Below are positions 31,805-38,678 of a DNA stretch of 64,000 bases, piece by piece; position 1 is the first letter of the stretch; each line of letters begins with the position of its first letter. Below the pieces are notes generated by a model, which did no database searches, was not told the DNA's origin, and saw only the letters and a list, made by a program, of their open reading frames with translations. The DNA is from a virus: the IMG/VR virus record IMGVR_UViG_3300034117_001294, positions 164,850 to 228,849 of that record. One strand, given 5' to 3'. Position numbers and translations under genes: made by a program.

Positions 31805-32506
31805 ATGACAGATACAAGTAAAAACTTATCGCAAGCCATACGCGATAAAATGAAAGCAAACGGAAAAAGATTCTGGGCTGGTGATAATATTTCAGAATAT
31901 ATCAAACCCATGGATAAAATAGACCTTATCAACGAAGCGACAACCGCATTTGAAAAAGTGCTAGATACATTGCTTATTGATCGCGAAACTGATCCAAATA
32001 GTAAAGGCACAGCACGTCGACTGGCCAAAATGTACTACAACGAAATAATGGCAGGAAGATATGATGATGCACCAGACGCAACAGCGTTTCCAAATGATTC
32101 GGAGGACCGTTACGAAGGTATGTTGGTTGTTCGTAGCGAGCTTCGCAGTATGTGTAGCCATCATCACCAACCCGTTAGTGGCGTTGCTTATATTGGTATT
32201 ATTGCGGCTGAGAAACTCATCGGACTTAGCAAGTATACAAGGATCGCTCAGTGGTGTGCCCGTCGAGGTACTCTCCAGGAGGAACTTGCTAATGACATTG
32301 CTAGGGAAATCCAAAAAGCCACTGACGCCAAAGACGTAGGCGTTTACATTCAAGCAGTGCATGGATGCTGTGAGAATCGAGGTATTATGGCACATAGCTC
32401 ATTGACGCAGACTACTGTGCTTAAAGGTGCGTTTAAAGACGACCAAAGTACAAAGAAAGAATTCTTTGACAACATCAAACTACAGCAAGACTTTGCTCCG
32501 AGGTAA
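31805..32506 (+). CDS. folE: GTP cyclohydrolase I
   Basis: A 233-residue FolE. The zinc and substrate motifs are CSHHHQPV (Cys near 117), LIGLSKYTRI, WCARRGTLQEEL and HGCCENRG, matching the standard CxHH, GLSK, R-x-Q-x-Q/E and H-x-C residues. It opens the ring of GTP to dihydroneopterin triphosphate, the first step toward preQ0 and other 7-deazaguanines (and folate). In phages it is often found with queuosine-type genes; QueE lies 1.1 kb downstream in the same transcript. Confidence 0.93.
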   Translation: MTDTSKNLSQAIRDKMKANGKRFWAGDNISEYIKPMDKIDLINEATTAFEKVLDTLLIDRETDPNSKGTARRLAKMYYNEIMAGRYDDAPDATAFPNDSEDRYEGMLVVRSELRSMCSHHHQPVSGVAYIGIIAAEKLIGLSKYTRIAQWCARRGTLQEELANDIAREIQKATDAKDVGVYIQAVHGCCENRGIMAHSSLTQTTVLKGAFKDDQSTKKEFFDNIKLQQDFAPR

Positions 32507-32508
32507 TT

Positions 32509-32721
32509 ATGGCAACACGTAAAAAGAAAGAAACAACAATAGAGATGCCCGGCACAATCGGCGGTGCTAAGATAGTTTTTGCAGAAACAAAAGTTGTCAA
32601 AGGTAGTCACTTAACTGTTACCACTCATCCGGATGGTAAAACAACACTAGAGTGGGACGATGAAGCATTGTTACGTGATGTACGTGCGGCATTCACTAAA
32701 GGCTCAACACAAGGCGGTTAA
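32509..32721 (+). CDS. Hypothetical protein (70 aa)
   Basis: A short strand-rich protein (IGGAKIVFAETKVVKGSHLTV; DGKTTLEWDDE) with a lysine-rich start. It starts two bases after the folE stop. No domain recognised. Confidence 0.65.
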   Translation: MATRKKKETTIEMPGTIGGAKIVFAETKVVKGSHLTVTTHPDGKTTLEWDDEALLRDVRAAFTKGSTQGG

Positions 32722-32722
32722 T

Positions 32723-32938
32723 ATGAATTCAGTAGATATGGCTAATAACTTAATCTTCAGAGCAAGACATCTGCAAGAATTTATTGTTACTACCGACGTG
32801 CCGGAAGACTTTAGATTTAACGGAGTAATACCGTTTGATATTAATATTGCAGATAATATATTAGAGGCCAAAGTTTACGGCGTTGACTTTGACGAAGCAG
32901 TGAATCGATTAAACGACTGGCTGGAGACATGCAAATGA
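32723..32938 (+). CDS. Hypothetical protein (71 aa)
   Basis: The ATG at 32723 follows the previous stop closely; an upstream ATG at 32660 lies in the preceding gene. The small protein has mixed strands and a C-terminal helix (DEAVNRLNDWLETCK). No catalytic motif; it is not QueD. Confidence 0.65.
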   Translation: MNSVDMANNLIFRARHLQEFIVTTDVPEDFRFNGVIPFDINIADNILEAKVYGVDFDEAVNRLNDWLETCK

Positions 32939-33396
32939 AATGGTTCCTAAACTTTTTAGAGCAAATTGGTCGTAAACGAATTGTAATGGACAGGCAAGAA
33001 AATGAACCGTATCTCGAACGCTACTACTTATTTCTTAAAGATAGAAAGCACTTCCCCTTTAATATCTTTCTTCACAAGTTCCTTAAGTCAGACCCCGATG
33101 ATGTGCATGATCATCCATGGCCTTACGCTACTTTAATCCTTAAAGGTGGTTATTATGAATGGACTCCTAAATTTAATTCACAAGGTGCCAAGATCGGTGA
33201 GACACGGCATTGGCGTGGGCCTGGTCACTTCCGCATTTGCCCTGCTACTAGCTATCACCGTGTTGAGCTTGAAGCAGGAACAGACTGCTGGACAATGTTC
33301 ATGCCTGGACCACAAAGACGTGAATGGGGATTCCTTGTTAATAACAAATGGATCCACAACGACAAATATCTAACTGATAGAGCAAATAATGGATAG
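32935..33396 (+). CDS. Cupin-like protein (153 aa)
   Basis: The ATG at 32935 is preferred over 32929 because GGAG lies eight bases before it and it makes an ATGA overlap. The core DDVHDHPWPYATLILKGGYYEW and later RICPATSYHRVEL resemble the two metal-binding cupin motifs (H-x-H pair and a later His). Cupins include dioxygenases and sugar epimerases. Function here is not determined; metal-dependent small-molecule chemistry is likely. Confidence 0.7.
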   Translation: MKWFLNFLEQIGRKRIVMDRQENEPYLERYYLFLKDRKHFPFNIFLHKFLKSDPDDVHDHPWPYATLILKGGYYEWTPKFNSQGAKIGETRHWRGPGHFRICPATSYHRVELEAGTDCWTMFMPGPQRREWGFLVNNKWIHNDKYLTDRANNG

Positions 33397-33667
33397 TAAA
33401 ACAAAAGAAGTAATGGACATTCTACAAGAAGAATGTGCAGAAGTAATTCAAGCGGTGAGCAAGATTAGTCGATTTGGCATTGACAACTTCAAGCCAGGCA
33501 AGCCCAAAACTAATCGAGAACACCTTGAAGAAGAATTGGGCGACATGCTGGCAATGATTGACATCATGCTGGAAAAGAATGTAATATCATTAGAACACTT
33601 AGAAGTTGCAAAAGCTGCTAAGATCGAAAAATTAAAACAATGGTCAAACATATATGAGCAAAATTAA
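33389..33667 (+). CDS. MazG-like nucleotide pyrophosphohydrolase
   Basis: A 92-residue all-helical protein with the MazG metal-binding pattern E-E-C-A-E-V near the start (LQEECAEVIQAVSKISRFG) and EEELGDMLAMIDIM with further acidic ligands (E-x2-D). It would hydrolyse NTPs or dNTPs, or lower alarmone signals as proposed for phage MazG. It overlaps both neighbours and lies just before QueE. Confidence 0.8.
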   Translation: MDSKTKEVMDILQEECAEVIQAVSKISRFGIDNFKPGKPKTNREHLEEELGDMLAMIDIMLEKNVISLEHLEVAKAAKIEKLKQWSNIYEQN

Positions 33668-34511
33668 AATAAGCGAATTATTCTATTCGATTCAAGGAGA
33701 AGGACGCTACATGGGCGTGCCTTCTGTATTTCTACGTACATACGGATGTAACTTTACCTGTCAAGGATTTGGCATGCCCCGAGGCGAGGTAAGTCACGAA
33801 GCAACAGACATTGCGGCACAGCATACAATGATAACTCCATTTACAGAGTACAAGTCTTTGCCTCTTGTTAGTACAGGTTGTGACAGTTATGCAAGTTGGC
33901 ATCCTGCATTTAAAGATCTAAGTCCAATGATTGAGGCTGACGGAATTGTAGAACGCATTATAGAAATGCTTCCTAACAACGAATGGGGGGATGCTCATCT
34001 TGTTATTACGGGTGGTGAGCCGTTGTTGGGTTGGCAGAAGGCTTACCCAGACTTACTGGATCATCCCAAGATGGTAGGGTTAAAAGAAATCACATTTGAA
34101 ACAAATGGTACAATGCGACTGACTAGTGCATTTAAAAATTATCTACGTATTTGGACTACAGAGAATCTAGAACGAGAAATTACTTTCTCAGTCAGTGCAA
34201 AACTACCTTGTAGTGGAGAACCGTGGGATGATGCTATCAAGCCAGAAGTTGTTTGCGATTACGAAAATTACGGCACAGCATATTTGAAGTTTGTTATAGC
34301 TACAGAGCAAGACTTTGCAGATGCAATGAAGGCAACTAAAGAATTCCGTGATGCAGGATTTAAAGGACACGTTTATCTAATGCCAGTGGGTGGTGTAGAA
34401 AGTGTCTATGCACTAAACAACAAGGCAGTGGCCATTATGGCAATGAACGCAGGCTTACGTTATAGCGACCGTTTACAAGTGCCGTTATTTAAAAATGAGT
34501 GGGGAACTTAA
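33654..34511 (+). CDS. queE: QueE-like radical SAM 7-carboxy-7-deazaguanine synthase
   Basis: A 285-residue radical SAM enzyme. The start FYSIQGEGRYMGVPSVFLRTYGC is typical of QueE, which forms the 7-deazaguanine ring from carboxytetrahydropterin, and VITGGEPLLGW is the SAM-binding GGEP motif. The iron-sulfur cysteines are spread: C32, C36 and apparently C76 (in TGCDSY), so about 39 residues are inserted where the normal spacing is two. The C-D-S/T after the third Cys supports this reading. Works with FolE in the same operon. Confidence 0.87.
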   Translation: MSKIKISELFYSIQGEGRYMGVPSVFLRTYGCNFTCQGFGMPRGEVSHEATDIAAQHTMITPFTEYKSLPLVSTGCDSYASWHPAFKDLSPMIEADGIVERIIEMLPNNEWGDAHLVITGGEPLLGWQKAYPDLLDHPKMVGLKEITFETNGTMRLTSAFKNYLRIWTTENLEREITFSVSAKLPCSGEPWDDAIKPEVVCDYENYGTAYLKFVIATEQDFADAMKATKEFRDAGFKGHVYLMPVGGVESVYALNNKAVAIMAMNAGLRYSDRLQVPLFKNEWGT

Positions 34512-34957
34512 TGAACAATATCTTTAAAAAATTATTTGGTATCGATAAAATTGAAGCCGAAACTAGACGTGCAATAGAAGATGCAGAACGTGCTACAAAA
34601 ATTGCTAAAGAAGCAACTGAGCAAGCAGAACGTGCTAAAGAATTAGAACGGTTGTCAAAACTCAGTCCAAAAGAAATAGCAAACGAAAAGAAAGAGCCCT
34701 GGGTAGCTGTATTGGATACTCATGTCAATAAAGAAAACGTGCGTAACGGATTCTTTGAACTTGACTGGAATGAGTATTTCGTGTTACAATTAAGGTCCGC
34801 TGGTTATACTGGCGAAACAGATGAGGCCATTGTAGATAAATGGTTCCAAGAACTTTGCAGAGGCGTAGGTGCCGAAGAAGGTGTAGATATGGAACGTAGA
34901 GGCAGTGGCTTTGTAAATGTAAACAATTTAGGTAATGGGAAAGTTGAGGTTAGTTAA
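34511..34957 (+). CDS. Hypothetical coiled-coil protein (148 aa)
   Basis: The ATG at 34511 overlaps the QueE stop; an ATG twelve bases upstream is less well placed. Residues 10-55 form a long charged helix (IEAETRRAIEDAERATKIAK), probably coiled coil; the rest is soluble with WFQELCRGVGAEEGVDMERR. Its stop overlaps the RNase H start. No family recognised. Confidence 0.65.
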   Translation: MNNIFKKLFGIDKIEAETRRAIEDAERATKIAKEATEQAERAKELERLSKLSPKEIANEKKEPWVAVLDTHVNKENVRNGFFELDWNEYFVLQLRSAGYTGETDEAIVDKWFQELCRGVGAEEGVDMERRGSGFVNVNNLGNGKVEVS

Positions 34958-35961
34958 TGGCACAGACATTTATTCACGTTGATACTGCAAATACATTCTT
35001 CCGAGCTCGACATGTAGTACGTGGCGGTCTTGAAGACAAAGTGGGCATGAGTCTGCATACTATTCTCAGCAGTGTACGCAAGGCGTGGCGTGATTTTAAA
35101 GGTGACCATGTTATCTTTCACCTCGAGGGGCGTAGCTGGCGTAAGGACTTTTATGCTCCTTACAAGCGTCAACGTACAGAAGCTCGTGCGGCACAGAGTC
35201 CTCGAGAAGCCGAGGAAGACCGCGTATTTTGGGAAACGTTTGATCAGTTTAAAGACTTTGTGACTAACAAGACTAACTGTACTGTGTTGCAAAATCCACG
35301 ATTAGAAGCAGATGATCTTATTGCAGGATTCATTCAAGCACATCCCGAAGATCAGCATATTATCATTTCGACAGATGGCGATTTTGCACAATTAGTTGCA
35401 CCCAATGTGAAACAATATAATGGTGTCAGTCAAGTAACTACTACTCACGAGGGGTACTTTGATGAAAAGGGCAAACGAGTTAAAGACAAGAAAACTGGAC
35501 TCATAAAACCTGAACCTGATCCAGAATGGCTATTGTTTGAGAAATGTATGCGTGGCGACACTAGCGACAATATCTTTAGTGCATATCCCGGTGTGCGTGA
35601 AAAAGGCACTAAAAATAAAGTAGGGCTTCGTGAAGCATTTGCCGACCGTAATTCTAAAGGCTATTCTTGGAACAATCTCATGTTGCAGAAGTGGGTAGAC
35701 CACGAAGGCATTGAACATAAAGTGCTAGATGATTATAATCGAAATCGTCTATTGTGTGACTTGACTGAACAGCCAGAAGAGATTCGCAATCTCATTACCG
35801 AAACTATTAACACTGCAATTACCGCAGAAAAGAATGTTCCGCAAGTTGGCATTAGACTTATGAAGTTTTGTGCAACTTATGATTTGCAAAAAATTACAGA
35901 CCAAGCACAAAGTTATGCGGAGCCTTTTAATGCAAGATATACTAGTAACGTGTCAGTTTGA
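34957..35961 (+). CDS. rnh: RNase H / 5'-3' flap exonuclease, T4 rnh-like
   Basis: A 334-residue FEN-family nuclease like T4 RNase H (305 aa), which removes RNA primers from lagging-strand fragments. The acidic metal sites appear in order: FIHVDTANTFFRARH at the start, EADDLIAGF near 110 and STDGDFAQL near 130, and MRGDTSDNIF near 200. The following GVREKG...AF segment matches the helix-hairpin region. It completes the replication set with polymerase, clamp and clamp loader in this window. Confidence 0.88.
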   Translation: MAQTFIHVDTANTFFRARHVVRGGLEDKVGMSLHTILSSVRKAWRDFKGDHVIFHLEGRSWRKDFYAPYKRQRTEARAAQSPREAEEDRVFWETFDQFKDFVTNKTNCTVLQNPRLEADDLIAGFIQAHPEDQHIIISTDGDFAQLVAPNVKQYNGVSQVTTTHEGYFDEKGKRVKDKKTGLIKPEPDPEWLLFEKCMRGDTSDNIFSAYPGVREKGTKNKVGLREAFADRNSKGYSWNNLMLQKWVDHEGIEHKVLDDYNRNRLLCDLTEQPEEIRNLITETINTAITAEKNVPQVGIRLMKFCATYDLQKITDQAQSYAEPFNARYTSNVSV

Positions 35962-36004
35962 AGACACTTGTAAAAATAAAACAGATACATGTTGGGAGAC
36001 AAAA

Positions 36005-36490
36005 ATGACAACTATTGCAAAACCTTTAATACCTAACAAAAGTTGGCTATTAGAAAGAGACGGACTCAAAGTAGGTACCCTGAACAAAGAACGCAGTTCG
36101 TATTCTATTTTAAAGAACGGTAATAAAATTGCCATAGGCACAGTAAAAGATGTCAAAGAAAAACTAGGCGTTGTATTTTTTGACGTTGTTAAATCTGTAA
36201 AATCTGAAACTACAGAATATGCAGTTTATGATTTTCCGTGTGGATCAAGGCCGTTTGGATCAGTATACGACATTAGAAAAAGATTACCTATCTATGCTAA
36301 GAGTACAAAAAGTAAAAGTCAATATTGTGCAGGACACTATGTAATTAAATTCCGCAAAGGGTGGGTTAAAAGTTTTTGTCCTAAGCTAATTACATTAGAT
36401 CGATATCCATTTCACGGACCTTTTAAAACAGAAGTTGAAATGAAACAGATGCTCACTACTCTAAGTAAAAAAGAAAATGAAACAAATTAA
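36005..36490 (+). CDS. Hypothetical protein (161 aa)
   Basis: The ATG at 36005 follows a GGGAG ribosome site (35994-35998); the frame is open from 35870 but that part overlaps RNase H. A basic, strand-rich protein (SWLLERDGLKVGTLNKERSS; HYVIKFRKGWVKSFCPKLI). Rich in Lys, it may bind nucleic acid. No family recognised. Confidence 0.7.
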   Translation: MTTIAKPLIPNKSWLLERDGLKVGTLNKERSSYSILKNGNKIAIGTVKDVKEKLGVVFFDVVKSVKSETTEYAVYDFPCGSRPFGSVYDIRKRLPIYAKSTKSKSQYCAGHYVIKFRKGWVKSFCPKLITLDRYPFHGPFKTEVEMKQMLTTLSKKENETN

Positions 36491-36704
36491 CACATTAGCC
36501 ATCGAAAACTATCTCGAAAAGGCTCGTATTGCAAAGAAATCAGGTCAAAAGACTGTAGTTCTAGACATAAATGAAGCCACTGCATTAGCAGACAGTCTTG
36601 CGGTTGTTATGACTAGACTAGTGGGAAAATTAGAAGACTTTGTACAGCAACCTAGTCAAGAAGATGTGATACAGGTCTCAATGGACGGGGGCGGATTTCG
36701 ATAA
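36477..36704 (+). CDS. Hypothetical protein (75 aa)
   Basis: A short helical protein (IENYLEKARIAKKSGQKTVV; DSLAVVMTRLVGKLEDFVQQ) overlapping the previous gene by 14 bases. It resembles small regulatory or assembly-type phage proteins only in size. No motif recognised. Confidence 0.6.
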   Translation: MKQINTLAIENYLEKARIAKKSGQKTVVLDINEATALADSLAVVMTRLVGKLEDFVQQPSQEDVIQVSMDGGGFR

Positions 36705-36712
36705 GTCCCAAC

Positions 36713-36720
36713 TAAATAAA
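36713..36720 (+). promoter_or_regulatory. Candidate late promoter (ACTAAATA)
   Basis: ACTAAATAAAT lies just after the stop of the 36477 gene. With T4 spacing transcription would start near 36726, at the end of the left arm of the hairpin that follows. Confidence 0.35.
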
Positions 36721-36747
36721 TGCGTATATAACGGAGAATGTACGCAT
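36720..36747 (+). promoter_or_regulatory. Hairpin with ribosome-binding site in its loop
   Basis: ATGCGTA (36720-36726) pairs perfectly with TACGCAT (36741-36747). The 14-base loop contains GGAG (36733-36736), and the ATG of the next gene begins two bases after the stem at 36749. The linear distance from GGAG to ATG is long (12 bases). Confidence 0.5.
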
Positions 36748-36748
36748 C

Positions 36749-37048
36749 ATGAGCAGACCTAAACCTACAGTATTATTAGAACTAACAAATAAAAAAAATT
36801 ACAAGACTGAACAGGTATTGGAAGCTGATGCCATTTGGGCAGTTTTTTATAAAGACAGGCCTGTCAACTTAAAAACTACCAGCATAGTAGCACAAGACCT
36901 AGGTCCAAAGTATAAAAAAGTTAGTTTTTCCAACAGCGGACATGCACACAATCTAGCGGAACGACTGAACAAAATGTTTAATTGCCAGGACTTCTCCGTT
37001 TATAAACTCACAACTGGTGAAAAACTAGGCAATGAATCAGCGGACTGA
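36749..37048 (+). CDS. Hypothetical protein (99 aa)
   Basis: A soluble alpha/beta protein with a basic centre (LGPKYKKVSFSNSGHAHNLA). Its start is preceded by a hairpin holding the ribosome site. It overlaps the next gene by 17 bases. Family not recognised. Confidence 0.65.
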   Translation: MSRPKPTVLLELTNKKNYKTEQVLEADAIWAVFYKDRPVNLKTTSIVAQDLGPKYKKVSFSNSGHAHNLAERLNKMFNCQDFSVYKLTTGEKLGNESAD

Positions 37049-37439
37049 AATAGTCAAATACGTTTTAGAAACACTAGGAAAGCCTCATCACGACGAGTAT
37101 GTTAAAAAAATGCTGCCTGCATTTTGGATGAATCCTAGACAAAAAGCAACAGGCGGATTAAGACTAACTGATTCCGGGCAAGAATGGATGCAACTTGCTG
37201 ACATCAAATGCTATCAAATTGATCTCCCAAAAGAAATTGAATGGACAAATCGGTTAATTATCCAAATGGATCAATTTATTGATTGTCCATTTTATCTAAC
37301 CAAAAAAGCTATCTTTGTATATAGAGAAAAGATGGCTGTGCAATTAGTGTTATTTTCCGGAAATATTCAAAAATACGGCCTTTCTAAAGCTATGAGTGTT
37401 GCAAAAACACAACAGCAAAAACCATTGACAACTGACTAA
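37032..37439 (+). CDS. Hypothetical protein (135 aa)
   Basis: A mixed alpha/beta protein with aromatic strands (FIDCPFYLTKKAIFVYREK) and a C-terminal polar tail. The promoter for the MoxR gene overlaps its last codons. No family recognised. Confidence 0.65.
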   Translation: MNQRTEIVKYVLETLGKPHHDEYVKKMLPAFWMNPRQKATGGLRLTDSGQEWMQLADIKCYQIDLPKEIEWTNRLIIQMDQFIDCPFYLTKKAIFVYREKMAVQLVLFSGNIQKYGLSKAMSVAKTQQQKPLTTD

Positions 37440-37453
37440 AAAGCCTGTATAAT
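37425..37453 (+). promoter_or_regulatory. Sigma70-type promoter of the MoxR gene
   Basis: TTGACA (37425-37430), 17-base spacer, TATAAT (37448-37453): exact consensus. The start near 37460 falls at the base of a stem-loop (37461-37480). Confidence 0.88.
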
Positions 37454-37460
37454 CAATACA

Positions 37461-37480
37461 TACGCTAACGATACAGCGTA
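37461..37480 (+). promoter_or_regulatory. Stem-loop at the predicted 5' end of the MoxR mRNA
   Basis: TACGCT (37461-37466), an 8-base loop AACGATAC and AGCGTA (37475-37480). A hairpin at the extreme 5' end commonly protects mRNA from decay. Confidence 0.5.
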
Positions 37481-37512
37481 CAAATTTTCAACACATTTTT
37501 TAAGGTTTTAAA

Positions 37513-38595
37513 ATGGCAGAAGCTCTCAGCGGTAATCGTGCAGTCACTCCTAACGAAGCAAAAAAGTCTATTCGCAAGTGCGTAAAGATTAAGCGTCCAG
37601 TATTCATGTGGGGTGCTCCAGGCATCGGCAAGTCCGATATTGTTAAACAAATTGGCGATGAACAAAATCGCGAAGTGATTGACGTTCGTTTGTCACTTTG
37701 GGAACCTACCGATATCAAAGGTATTCCTTATTACAACTCTACTTCCAACACAATGACTTGGGCACCTCCTGCAGAACTGCCCACTGATCCAGAATCTACT
37801 GCAATCTTGTTCTTGGATGAATTGAATTCAGCGGCACCTGCTACACAGGCCGCGGCATACCAGCTAGTTTTAAACCGCCGAGTTGGTACTTACAAATTGC
37901 CAGATGGTGTTTCAATTGTTGCCGCAGGTAACCGTGAAACTGACAAGGGTGTTACTTATCGTATGCCTGCTCCGTTGGCTAACCGTTTCTTGCACTTAGA
38001 ACTCCGTACAGATTTCGAAGACTGGCTCATGTGGGCTACTAAGAATCGTATCCATGAACAGGTTGTTGGATACTGCTCGTTTGCCAAACAAGACCTGTAT
38101 GACTTTGATCCAAAGTCTAGTTCACGTGCCTTTGCTACACCTCGCTCTTGGAGCTTTGTATCCGATCTGTTGATTGACGACGACTTGGATGAACGTACAC
38201 TGACTGACCTAGTGTCGGGTGCTATTGGTGAAGGTCTTGCTGTTAAGTTTATGGCACACCGCAAGGTTGCTAAACAGATGCCACAGCCCGAAGACATTCT
38301 GTCAGGCAAGGTTACTAAGATCAATATCAAAGAAATCTCCGCTATGTATTCTTTGACAACTTCTATGTGCTACGAGCTTCAAGAAGCAGATCGCAAGAAA
38401 GTCAAAGAGTGGGACAGTATGGCAGATAACTTCTTTGGATTTATGATGGATAATTTTCCAACTGAATTGGTTGTTATGGGTGCAAAGGTTGCGTTGACTA
38501 ACTATCAACTGCCGTTTGATGCGTCTAAGTTGAAGAACTTTGACAAGTTCCATGACAAGTACGGCAAGTACATTATCCAAGCAATGGAAGGTTAA
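37513..38595 (+). CDS. MoxR-type AAA+ ATPase
   Basis: A 360-residue AAA+ ATPase. Walker A is GAPGIGKSD near residues 34-42, Walker B is AILFLDELNSA, and RLSLWEPTDIKGIPYY with ANRFLHLEL supplies sensor and arginine-finger type residues. MoxR proteins act with VWA-domain partners as chaperones in complex assembly, and the next gene is such a partner. It has its own consensus promoter and ends in a strong terminator, so the pair can be expressed in different amounts. Confidence 0.88.
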   Translation: MAEALSGNRAVTPNEAKKSIRKCVKIKRPVFMWGAPGIGKSDIVKQIGDEQNREVIDVRLSLWEPTDIKGIPYYNSTSNTMTWAPPAELPTDPESTAILFLDELNSAAPATQAAAYQLVLNRRVGTYKLPDGVSIVAAGNRETDKGVTYRMPAPLANRFLHLELRTDFEDWLMWATKNRIHEQVVGYCSFAKQDLYDFDPKSSSRAFATPRSWSFVSDLLIDDDLDERTLTDLVSGAIGEGLAVKFMAHRKVAKQMPQPEDILSGKVTKINIKEISAMYSLTTSMCYELQEADRKKVKEWDSMADNFFGFMMDNFPTELVVMGAKVALTNYQLPFDASKLKNFDKFHDKYGKYIIQAMEG

Positions 38596-38599
38596 AATT

Positions 38600-38620
38600 G
38601 GGCCCTTCGGGGCCCTTTTT
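38600..38620 (+). terminator. Rho-independent terminator after the MoxR gene
   Basis: GGGCCC (38600-38605), a TTCG tetraloop, GGGCCC (38610-38615) and five T residues: a textbook terminator. Confidence 0.92.
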
Positions 38621-38622
38621 GC

Positions 38623-38651
38623 TTGACTTTTAACAGTTTTGGGTATATAAT
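38623..38651 (+). promoter_or_regulatory. Sigma70-type promoter of the VWA gene
   Basis: TTGACT (38623-38628), 17-base spacer, TATAAT (38646-38651), starting two bases after the terminator T-run. AAAGGA precedes the ATG at 38679. Confidence 0.83.
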
Positions 38652-38678
38652 AATACATAGACAACAAAAGGACACAAT

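Noticed and set aside
32723-32938. 71-aa gene as QueD
   Set aside because: It lacks the zinc-binding histidines and catalytic Cys of QueD and is much too short.
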